The notes beneath the pieces are model-generated. The model had not been told where the DNA came from and did no database searches. It saw nothing but the letters and a program-made list of their open reading frames with translations. A stretch of DNA of 64,000 nucleotides, taken from NCBI GenBank assembly GCA_050084985.1, contig JBITNC010000002.1, positions 4,588,001 to 4,652,000 on the forward strand, given 5' to 3'. The position numbers and the translations under genes were made by a program. Source of the DNA: Nageia nagi (taxonomy: Eukaryota > Pinophyta). This document shows positions 54,401-57,486 of this stretch, piece after piece. Each line of letters starts with the position of its first letter. Position 1 is the first letter of the stretch.

Positions 54401-55109
54401 TGTATAAAATGTGTACTCCTCGATGATCGTAGCACATTAAGGAGCCTTAAAAAGGAAGATGCCTCGCTGTCTATAGATTGTGACTAAATCAAATAGTGTT
54501 ATCAATCTAAACTCTACTCTTAAACCCTGTCCAAGAATCAACCAAGTTTTGCTTCTGAACAGAGGTGTACCTGTGAATGCTTATGTACATTATGGAAAAA
54601 ACAATGAGGAATGTAGGACTTTCGTTCATTTGATCATGAAACAGTATGGTATAGTGACCATTAAAACAATATTTGCTACTTACTCTCTTAAATCTTCCTG
54701 TGTCCCTTCATTTACGCTAAATTGGACATTATCTTGCTTTTAGTTAACTGAATTTGAAGTTCTTTTTCCTTGCTTACCCAAAGCGGCCAGTCTTCCACGC
54801 CTGCTCACGCTTCTGACTGTCTCCTATCCTGGAAATACTCACGAAATCCTCCTCCGTAAACTGCGAGTCGTTGTACGCCAAAAGCGCCGGTCCCTGCCAC
54901 TCCTTCAACTGCTCGCAAAGCAAAGACTGCGTTCCGTGAATTCTCCGATCCAAACAAAAGCACACCTTTGTAGCCCCCGCATCATCCGCATTCTGAATAA
55001 TCTCCTTCAACACCGTCGTGCCCTCCGGATAATTGATCAAAACCTCTCTAATTCTCCTCGTCAGATCGACCTTCTGTCCAAAGTCCTCCACAAGAAGTCT
55101 TCCCTCCAT
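6235..55109 (-). CDS. Sacsin-like giant chaperone-type protein, 12 exons visible, 3' end missing
   Basis: Joined coding exons are 55109-54778, 51132-50406, 41093-35157, 32989-31485, 31264-30980, 24454-24234, 18145-17874, 13766-10749, 10635-10503, 8101-7572, 7448-6501 and 6411-6235. I read every junction: all introns are GT-AG and all phases match. The sum is 14,085 nt, about 4,695 codons, close to the roughly 4,700 residues of the Arabidopsis homologue AT5G23110. Sacsin-type repeats carry an HSP90-like (GHKL) ATPase fold: the N-box NADDAGA and the glycine box GRFGVGFNSVYH are in exons 1-2, and NADDAGA and GRFGLGFNSVYH recur in exon 3. A third copy in exons 4-6 has lost both boxes. Family knowledge suggests a co-chaperone; the plant role is not established from sequence. 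The RING (C3HC4) C-terminus of the plant family is not in the window. Two 1-nt frameshifts (about 35681 and 12570) cancel in net length. They are either assembly errors or signs of a recent pseudogene. Confidence 0.93.
6501..7448 (-). CDS. Sacsin-like gene, exon 11
   Basis: Acceptor GCTGCAG|GAA begins ELDQSQPLETLDALGSLSL. The exon carries the C-terminal region that precedes the helical tail and RING in plant homologues (LSQSFHKAVW, PFYAGEIIAWHSE, KYGRVPDDVRPSAGQ). It ends with LTQYK at donor AAG|GTGAGC, phase 0. It is 948 nt, residues about 4,321-4,636, with no stop in frame. Confidence 0.92.
7572..8101 (-). CDS. Sacsin-like gene, exon 10
   Basis: Acceptor CTTTGCAG|AT completes the Asp codon and reads ILELQKVSFIPVANGTRLV. 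It contains INLxPFAFELPSLYLP-type and LNPNELRAVLQLLQFIC motifs, then CRLVHARACVYIDAYGS, and ends LSDVVIE at a perfect donor GAG|GTAAGA. An upstream ATG at 8123 lies in intron sequence and is not a start. Residues about 4,144-4,320. Confidence 0.92.
8280..8730 (-). mobile_element. LINE-like insertion, family with 27012-27655
   Basis: It lies in the intron between exons 9 and 10. On the minus strand the stretch at about 8700-8625 encodes TFLQYLDQRCLVFFISE. The same phrase recurs as TFFYYPNQRCLALFLRE at about 26230 and, in broken form, near 27590. The rest aligns loosely with the 27.0-27.65 kb copy (GGGGAGAGATCTC, TGTCGAGTC and AGGAATGTAG-like words). A run of A/T near 8258-8273 marks the end. 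Family assignment as a LINE derivative rests on the tails of the related copies. Confidence 0.45.
8731..9644. other. Intron sequence, no recognisable feature
   Basis: AT-rich, with no credible coding frame on either strand, between the LINE-like piece and the Penelope relic. Confidence 0.4.
9645..10015 (-). mobile_element. Penelope-like element relic: GIY-YIG endonuclease (Dryad-type)
   Basis: Minus-strand translation reads DIYKIICECGTR then, after a stop, IGETRR, matching the YKI-C-CG..YIGET.R core of Penelope GIY-YIG endonucleases. Downstream it reads FVEHVDKTKQH and RRIREAIEIKLNPNSINRDQG...LPII, matching the conserved C-terminal REAIEI..P..NRD.G...W.P.I block. The upstream reverse transcriptase is absent, so the copy is 5'-truncated, and it has at least one stop and one frameshift. 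Penelope-like elements are rare in plants and known from conifers as Dryad. Confidence 0.75.
10503..10635 (-). CDS. Sacsin-like gene, exon 9
   Basis: The acceptor is ATTGCAG|GTTATGG, giving RHLQ-VMGKYGGEETLARWPTAANM. A longer in-frame upstream stretch also exists, but the pyrimidine-rich ATTGCAG site gives the better protein join. It ends GTLSSS-G at donor TTCAG|GTCTTG, phase 1. Exon 133 nt, preceded by a normal-sized intron of 113 nt. Residues about 4,100-4,143. Confidence 0.88.
10749..13766 (-). CDS. Sacsin-like gene, exon 8 (3 kb; one frameshift)
   Basis: The exon starts GAGATATATG after acceptor GTTACAG and reads RYMSYNLAPIAGVAA. It encodes residues 3,093 to about 4,099, the C-terminal part after the third repeat. 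The first frame is open until about 12570, ending ...SEIKGLPCPTAK. The continuation KHLSRIGVTELWIGN lies in another frame. One extra A in the GCAAAAAGC run (A5 to A6) would restore continuous reading, so there is an apparent 1-nt deletion. The second frame then stays open to RHLQ at donor CAG|GTTTAT. No further stops are seen. Confidence 0.9.
13767..15797. other. Intron 7 (lower part), no recognisable feature
   Basis: AT-rich intron. A short run of TATATA words lies around 13965-14010. No protein homology is recognised in the short ORFs here. Confidence 0.4.
15803..16570 (+). mobile_element. Solo LTR, family 2 (TGTAATGTCCCC...TTATTACA), TSD GCCTG
   Basis: Starts TGTAATGTCCCC and ends AGGGTTATTACA. 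GCCTG flanks it on both sides (15798-15802 and 16571-16575). Length 768 bp. It sits in the intron between exons 7 and 8, antisense to the host gene. ORFs inside it (16018-16390) are non-coding LTR read in frame. No internal retrotransposon sequence remains. Confidence 0.92.
16576..17873. other. Intron 7 (upper part), no recognisable feature
   Basis: AT-rich, with no credible coding frame or repeat recognised. Confidence 0.4.
17874..18145 (-). CDS. Sacsin-like gene, exon 7
   Basis: Acceptor GTTTCAG|GTA begins VHLLTWEVGEHHPSEVYSVH and the exon ends FVAVTLGSGQTRNMALDR at donor GACAG|GTGTGT, phase 2. The final two bases (AG) join the first base of exon 8 to give R-R-Y-M-SYNLAP, which restores a family-like sequence. 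Length 272 nt, residues about 3,003-3,092. ORF sequence running below 17874 is intron read-through. Confidence 0.88.
18905..19560 (-). mobile_element. Fragment of an LTR retrotransposon (start and end pieces)
   Basis: Minus strand 19555-19263 begins with CCATCTACTACTAGATCCAAG and encodes an ORF with LRIPGSMMPYTFPQGYDY. The 41.9-kb fragment has the matching CTCATCTACTACAAGATCC and LQISGSAILCTIAQGDNS, so the two are copies of one family near the primer-binding/gag start. At about 18912-18935 the minus strand has CTCGAGGAC...TTCTTGGGGGG, the polypurine-like end of plant gypsy elements. Most of the interior is missing. Confidence 0.45.
19561..24233. other. Intron 6, mostly unassigned
   Basis: Long intron without recognisable proteins. 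Around 22700-23900 the base composition and words look LTR-like, with a plus-strand TATA-type box TTATAAAAGGG near 23363-23373. I could not find matching ends or a target duplication. 19557-20820 is AT-rich with short chance ORFs. Confidence 0.35.
24234..24454 (-). CDS. Sacsin-like gene, exon 6
   Basis: Acceptor TTGCAG|GT completes the Gly codon and reads TDLPGRFHDQFRPLYVGE, matching the DQF(P)DQFSPY block of the earlier repeats. RMPLKSR stands in place of FRFPLR. The donor is GAACAG|GTAATA, phase 0. The exon is 221 nt, and introns of 6.5 kb and 6.1 kb flank it. Residues about 2,929-3,002. Confidence 0.9.
24780..25510 (-). mobile_element. Ty3-gypsy polyprotein fragment, integrase C-terminal part
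   Basis: In broken minus-strand frames the landmarks are SPFEVCYGFQL (about 25420-25385), WIGENAFKLDIP and INVNKLKWYEPPYPE (about 25110-25010). These fit the end of a gypsy integrase: TPFE.CYG, then the GPY-type domain, then the linker to the 3' end. A long open stretch follows to about 24790. Upstream the fragment is cut at about 25510 by the TTTC-tailed insertion. Confidence 0.65.
25511..26292 (-). mobile_element. LINE-like element with TTTC-type 3' tail
   Basis: Minus orientation. It ends at about 25511 with CCATTGACC, then TTTTGGTTACC.GTGGACATTAATATA, then TTTTCTTCTTTC. The same terminal pattern closes the copies at 27012 and 49612. At about 26235-26190 it encodes TFFYYPNQRCLALFLRE, shared with the copy at 8700. 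It lies against the gypsy integrase fragment and probably inserted into it. Confidence 0.5.
26330..28114 (-). mobile_element. LTR-like repeat copy A (interrupted), family 3
   Basis: Matches 44690-45714 along its length, both in minus orientation. Shared landmarks are AGTCCTTGCAAG, GGGCACTGGAGTTGTT, CACCAATTGAAAG, GGTTAGATCAC and GGGCTATTTATAAC. The high-coordinate edge is at TGTCACACTTCTG (minus), directly after the ORF at 28200-29942. That is where a 3' LTR would start. About 640 bp of foreign sequence (27012-27655) interrupts it. The low edge near 26330 is approximate and I found no target duplication. Confidence 0.6.
27012..27655 (-). mobile_element. LINE-like insertion nested in LTR copy A
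   Basis: Copy B of the host LTR reads CAACATTCACATACAAGAGAGTG without a break at about 45363-45385. Copy A reads CAACATTCACACAAA, then this insert, then GCAAGAGAGTATAAG. The insert ends on the minus strand with CCATTGACC, then TTTTGGTCATTTGTGGACATTAATATA and four TTTC units. This is a clear nested insertion younger than the LTR. Confidence 0.65.
28200..29942 (-). pseudogene. Broken coiled-coil ORF of LTR family 3, copy A
   Basis: The minus-strand frames from ATG at 29942 to about 28120 are joined by several stops and shifts. The product would be about 580 residues, charged (Lys/Glu rich) and without transmembrane segments. It has an acidic stretch EESDEEDEREVLEEGE and coiled-coil parts (IQKLRKELVVKNKFCKEIEV). 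A 21-bp duplication gives VSRMEDL twice. Its C-terminus (KDERELSLWEY...AFDVLDMG) resembles that of copy B. It stops just before the LTR edge, the place of envelope or accessory ORFs in some plant LTR elements. Function unknown. Confidence 0.5.
30156..30891 (-). mobile_element. Solo LTR, TGTAATGTCCC...ATATTTCA, TSD GCTTT
   Basis: On the minus strand it starts TGTAATGTCCC and ends CATGATATTTCA. GCTTT flanks both ends (30151-30155 and 30892-30896). Length 736 bp. CCCTATAAAAGG directly after its start is a TATA-type box, sense with the host gene. A 33-bp tandem duplication (ATCTTCTACAGG...CGTCC) lies at about 30690-30750. It begins only 89 bases past the exon 5 donor. Confidence 0.9.
30980..31264 (-). 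CDS. Sacsin-like gene, exon 5 (degenerate third ATPase repeat)
   Basis: Acceptor CTTTTCAG|GT joins exon 4 as QPNLG-EYQGPSL, which aligns with the WQGPAL motif of the intact repeats. Where GRFG.GFNSVYH should be, the sequence reads LNYGSGLLSCYQLCD, so the second ATP-binding box is degenerate too. FLYLFDPSG matches the FFDPQGNY block. The exon ends SLQ-G at donor CAAG|GTAAAA, 89 bases before a solo LTR in the intron. Short ORFs reading past either end are intron read-through. Confidence 0.9.
31485..32989 (-). CDS. Sacsin-like gene, exon 4
   Basis: Acceptor CACAG|C completes a split Ser codon (AG|C) and continues LYDPRVPELHLLLHED, a repeat of the LYDPRNEEL block found in exon 3. The exon contains the family block WP......APPKVVRIKSQMWLVSSTMRILDGEC, also seen in exon 3, so sacsin units recur here. 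Its last part enters the third repeat (LFDLLEIADRCEAKKL), where NADDAGA would be expected, so the N-box Asn and Asp pair is lost. The donor TTAG|GTCTAA is weak. Residues about 2,333-2,833. Confidence 0.92.
32990..35156. other. Intron 3, mostly unassigned
   Basis: No coding frame recognised. It contains the 45-bp tandem repeat at 33569-33699 and a short TA run near 34840-34852. Confidence 0.4.
33569..33699 (+). repeat. 45-bp tandem repeat, three copies
   Basis: Copies at 33569-33613, 33614-33658 and 33659-33699 share AGCTAAAAACAAT, AAACAGGCT and GAAATATGTTTATG. The first two are most alike; the third is diverged and incomplete. The period is exactly 45 bp. No coding role is seen, and it lies in intron 3. 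Confidence 0.85.
35157..41093 (-). CDS. Sacsin-like gene, exon 3 (5.9 kb; second ATPase repeat; one frameshift)
   Basis: This very large exon encodes residues 354 to about 2,332. The acceptor tttttag precedes EHLCSAGHAFCFLPLPVRTG, and the CFLPLPV..G..VHVNGYFELSSNRRDIW block is a hallmark of the family. The same block returns lower in the exon, so two full repeat units are present. The second ATPase core has the N-box ELVQNADDAGASEV near residue 1,416 and the glycine box AIGRFGLGFNSVYH. The first reading frame is open from 41093 to about 35681. There a surplus T in GGTTATATT shifts the frame; without it ASG continues as ILNSFLASAG and the frame is open to donor GGAAG|GTATTG. The gene is otherwise free of stops here. 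Confidence 0.92.
41220..41962 (-). mobile_element. LTR retrotransposon 5' internal fragment (gag-start-like)
   Basis: On the minus strand, CTCATCTACTACAAGATCC at about 41960 and LQISGSAILCTIAQGDNS match the fragment at 19263-19560. An ORF with EIRPLDSAPIYLQGFRG follows. The remainder (41599-41216) is a Phe/Leu-rich open frame that I take as non-coding. No LTR boundaries were found. Confidence 0.4.
42421..42700 (+). repeat. About 120-bp tandem duplication with partial third copy
   Basis: AATCCACAGA...GTGAA then TTCAGATG and CAGACAGATGCC occur at 42421 and again at 42541. A partial third copy from about 42650 has GGTTCAGATGCACAGAATGG. The copies are well diverged. It lies in intron 2. Confidence 0.55.
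42701..44640. other. Intron 2 middle, no recognisable feature
   Basis: AT-rich. The minus-strand ORF 44617-44363 is charged but unrelated to anything I recognise, and it lies just beyond the low edge of LTR copy B. Confidence 0.35.
44690..45714 (-). mobile_element. LTR-like repeat copy B, family 3
   Basis: Uninterrupted partner of 26330-28114. On the minus strand it begins TGTTACATTTGAG after a G-rich AATGGGGG, a polypurine-type tract, which marks it as the 3' LTR of a minus-strand element. CTATTTATAG near 45440 could be its TATA-type region. The low edge near 44690 (minus CTTTCAAG...GGTTAGTAACG) is approximate. Confidence 0.6.
45720..46291 (-). pseudogene. Broken ORF of LTR family 3, copy B
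   Basis: Starts MARASFEMKGKKVEPEEVM at 46291 and is stopped after about 25 codons. The reading then continues through shifts: IDLAAMIRASHEDPSRWV, KVNNMFSVTKVFLNRDPKKF, then a helical ERGEIKDTRAKRIKEI part. It finishes LKDKEEPSVWK...KDVFDVPNM, the counterpart of copy A. It ends against the LTR edge. Family unknown; a retrotransposon accessory ORF is my inference. Confidence 0.5.
46345..46358 (-). promoter_or_regulatory. TATA-type box upstream of the copy B ORF
   Basis: The minus strand reads CCTATAAAAGAGAG about 60 bases before the ATG at 46291. The leader between them is pyrimidine-rich with CTCTCTCTCC. Spacing fits a plant promoter. Activity is inference. Confidence 0.4.
46504..48805 (+). 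repeat. Array of about 55-nt imperfect palindromes (GCGCATG...CATGCGC type)
   Basis: Nine copies start near 46510, 46733, 46873, 46933, 48239, 48384, 48459, 48600 and 48745; the solo LTR splits the fourth. Copies open with GGCGCATGCTTT or a variant, have AAAAGTCATNATTATGACTTTT in the middle, and close TCATGCGCTTG. Two copies (46525-46546 and 48472-48493) hold the same perfect 22-bp palindrome, arm AAAAGTCATAA. Spacing is 60-220 bp. The architecture parallels the array at 501-1469. Confidence 0.7.
46975..48152 (+). mobile_element. Solo LTR, family 1, TSD TTTTG
   Basis: Starts TGTGAAGTCCCCC and ends TTGGATCTTTACA. TTTTG is on both sides (46970-46974 and 48153-48157). Length 1,178 bp. It shares GTGAGCCCCAAGTGGGACA, ATTGTGGGAATCCCAAGG and CTAGTTGGCTCCTTGGAGG with the solo LTR at 4710. 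It inserted in the 3' arm of a hairpin repeat: joining the flanks over one TTTTG rebuilds TATGACCTTTTTTGTCATGCAC. ORFs inside it are not genes. Confidence 0.92.
48806..49129. other. Intron 2, between the hairpin array and the LINE end
   Basis: No feature recognised. It may be part of the element that carries the array. Confidence 0.35.
49130..49612 (+). mobile_element. 5'-truncated LINE-like 3' end
   Basis: The plus strand ends CCGCTTTTGGTCACCTGTGAAAATTAATATATTT followed by CTTTCTTTC, the same terminal pattern as at 25511 and 27012 on the other strand. The left edge is uncertain. This part looks like 3' UTR, without recognisable RT motifs. Confidence 0.5.
50406..51132 (-). CDS. Sacsin-like gene, exon 2 (rest of first ATPase domain)
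   Basis: Acceptor TTTCAG|GG completes the glycine box as GRFG-VGFNSVYHLTDIPSF, which confirms the splice with exon 1. Typical sacsin-repeat blocks follow: FFDPQGNYLPN, an FGCDM motif and SGTLFRFPLR. The exon ends after ...ISNNLGK at donor AAG|GTAATT, phase 0. It covers residues 111-353. The ATP-lid region and the middle part of the first SIRPT-type repeat look intact, so this repeat is probably a working nucleotide-binding module. Confidence 0.93.
51133..53385. other. Intron 1, unassigned part
   Basis: AT-rich intron with no recognisable protein or mobile-element termini. Confidence 0.35.
53386..54620 (+). repeat. Degenerate tandem repeat of about 175 bp, seven copies, in intron 1
   Basis: The phrase ATCAAGTTTCACTTCTGAATAG recurs with changes at about 53456, 53631, 53834, 54004, 54187, 54321 and 54538. 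Around it recur AACCTAAACTCCACTCTTAAACCCTGTC, GTATGGAGGA, CTCCAATGA, TGTGTACTCC and GGTGCCTCCCTGTCTATG-like phrases. Steps are 175, 203, 170, 183, 134 and 217 bp, so indels are common. The array stops about 160 bases before the exon 1 donor. ORFs inside it are chance. Confidence 0.8.
54778..55109 (-). CDS. Sacsin-like gene, exon 1 (start codon, ATPase N-box)
   Basis: The exon encodes residues 1-110 and the first two bases of codon 111. The start is ATG at 55109-55107, and an in-frame TAG sits two codons upstream, which supports it. The protein begins MEGRLLVEDFGQKVDLTRRI. The HSP90-type N-box reads EIIQNADDAGATKV, with the Asn and Asp that bind Mg-ATP in GHKL ATPases. It is followed by WQGPALLAYND and a SISRIG motif. 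The exon ends inside the glycine box (GRFG) at donor GG|GTAAGC. Intron 1 (3.6 kb) follows and carries a satellite-like repeat close to this exon. Confidence 0.93.
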
Positions 55110-55880
55110 TCTCTACTATCTTGCAGATGTTAAATTCTTTCTTTCAATGGCCGCCGGAATTCGGACAAAGTATGCTTGAATTTCGCATCTTTCGAATATT
55201 ATTGGGAGAATTTTGGATTCAGTTTAACAGATCTACCGGCATGAAATACGAATATCTATGAAATTTGGATTACAATGATTTATTAGAAAACGCAGAACCC
55301 GGGTTTGAACCCCATGGAGCTTTGGCCTTCGCACCCGGATCTTGGGCGTAAATATACAATGGAAATATTACCGGGCAAGCAAAGATATTTAGCGGACATT
55401 GTACGAATGAAATGAATGAAAAAGTGAATGTTACTTTAATTCCAAAAATAAAAATAAAAATTATATATATATATATATATAATATATAATACATATATTA
55501 ATTAGTGGACCTTTGCACATTTCCACCTAAAAGTTGAGAATGTGAGCTGTTACATGGATTCGCTTATATTCAAGAGGTTGATGTATTTTAATTTTTTTCT
55601 TACTACTTTTAGGAGAGAGGATTCAATAAGTGAGCGCGTACCAATGGTTACGAGGGTTATTGTTATATATTTGTTTATCCATAGAATATATTCATTAAAT
55701 TATCGATTTTTATAAATTTTTGTACTAATAAGTATAATATAAGTAATCATTTGAAATTTATTTTAAATATATTATTGATAGGGAAGAAGATTCAATTGTG
55801 GTGCATTTCAACTTTACAAATTTTAAAACTCGATTTAATAAAGTTGAATCATTCTAAATTTTTATAACTTCATCTTTTAG
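55110..55880. other. Upstream region of the sacsin-like gene
   Basis: The 5' flank or leader. TAG in frame at 55115-55113 closes the frame upstream of the ATG. A CCAATAAT word lies near 55195-55205 on the minus strand. I cannot place a TATA box or a transcription start. An AT run occupies about 55460-55483. Confidence 0.4.
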
Positions 55881-56113
55881 TTGTTTGTTTATAACTAAAG
55901 TTTTGAGTCGTCATCATCAAATTTGATAGGTTAATCATATATGTGACTTAGCGTTTAATTACTAGTGCAAGTGTAATTGATGATGGGGGTTGTAACTGAC
56001 CCTAATGGGTATGAGTTTAGAAAAGTGTTATTTTGGATAGTTTCTATGATGATACATAATTATCCTATCAAATTTGATGATGACAACTCGAAACCTTAGT
56101 TATAAGCAAACAA
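55881..56113. mobile_element. Fold-back MITE with about 50-bp inverted termini
   Basis: 55881-55930 and 56064-56113 are inverted copies with about 46 of 50 matching positions (TTGTTTGTTTATAAC... against ...GTTATAAGCAAACAA). Weaker pairing continues inward. The whole unit is about 233 bp, within the range of non-autonomous DNA transposons. No target duplication was found. Confidence 0.7.
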
Positions 56114-56786
56114 TTGGGCAAAGAAGAAACTTTAAAAAATTTAGAGCAATTCGGTTTTATTAAGCTAGATTTTAAAAAGCATAAAGTTAAGGTGCACACC
56201 TATTGGGTCCTCTACCCTATAATTTCTAGTTGTGCAACGGTAAATCTTTTTAATGTAATTGATAATACTAGCTCGACACATTACGAGAACTACAAGCTCT
56301 TGTTGAACCCAAGTCTTCATGCTCAAACTGAACATCTCCACCAATAAGCCAAACCCTGTGGGCTAAGATATTTGAATTTAAACAATCAAACATTTATTTA
56401 TTTTTTAATTTATTTTAACATGAATTTTTGAAAATTTAAGGTTGAACGTAATAGATTTAAAAGTTGGGATATTTGAGCTTCAAATCTTGTTATAAGAGAT
56501 TTTCACACTCATTTACTCTAAATTCATTTAATATGAGCTCATGAAAATTTAAGTTTAACTTCAATATATTTAAAGGTTAAGATATTTGAACTTCGAACCT
56601 CCTTAATAAGATATCTCAAAATCAATTTACTCCTCAATTCGTTTAATATGAGCTCACAAAATATAAATTTGATTTTAATATATTTAATGGATATATATAT
56701 ATGACTTGAGGAGAAGTTCAATATTTCTCAATGATCATTTTCTCATCATAATATAAAATTAAAAAGATTAAGCGCATGTTTAAAAG

Positions 56787-56792
56787 TGAGTG

Positions 56793-56870
<78 letters not shown>
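56787..56870 (+). repeat. (TA)n(GA)n microsatellite
   Basis: A run of about 30 TA units changes into GA units (AGAGAGAGAGAG) near 56851-56870. Confidence 0.95.
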
Positions 56871-56873
<3 letters not shown>

Positions 56874-57324
56874 ATTAATTGATTTGTATAATTGGTGTAT
56901 TCATTGATTGTTCATTTGATTTGTATATATAATTATATTTTGAAGCTAGATGGTAGTTAAGCTTTCTTTCGTAAAACGATATAAGTATATTATTATCTTA
57001 AATAGTTAATTTTTATATTTATATTGTATTTTACATGTTACTATATTTAGCTTATATATTCTTGTGGTATAGTTCATTTGACATAATGTGACTATATTGT
57101 ATATATTTTAAAACTTAGTTTCTATGTTTTTCCTACATGATTTTCTAGGTATGATGGTGCATGTTAAACGAGTCCATTATTTTACATTTGTTATAATGTA
57201 CCTTAAGATTATAGCAATATACCTTAGGTTCATTAGTTGACATTTTTAACATTATAAATAATTTAATATTTATATAAATAAATTTACATTTCAAGAGTTG
57301 AATTTTTTATTTTTTACATTGCAT

Positions 57325-57486
57325 GGAAGAAAGAAAGAGATTTGATTAACATCCTTGGAAGACCAAGAGTAGTCAATGGGACCTTGTAGGGTGGGTCAGT
57401 ACATAACATGTGTCTCACTCATGTTGGGAATCAAATGTGGGATGCTTTATACAACAAGATCACCAATGGACCAACTCAACCAACAA
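57325..57486 (-). mobile_element. tRNA-type SINE with LINE-like tail
   Basis: On the minus strand the head has TTGAGTTGGTCC (A-box-like, 57479-57468). About 40 bases on is CATTTGATTCCC (B-box-like, 57437-57426), the spacing of a tRNA-type pol III promoter. The 3' part reads CCATTGACTACTCTTGG then GGATGTTAATCAAATCTCTTTCTTTC. That tail resembles the ends at 25511, 27012 and 49612. Total about 162 bp. No target duplication was identified. Confidence 0.6.

Noticed and set aside
55295-55320. tRNA-like B-box (GGTTCAAACCC, minus) upstream of the gene
   Set aside because: No A-box at correct spacing and no clover-leaf fold; a lone B-box-like word is weak.
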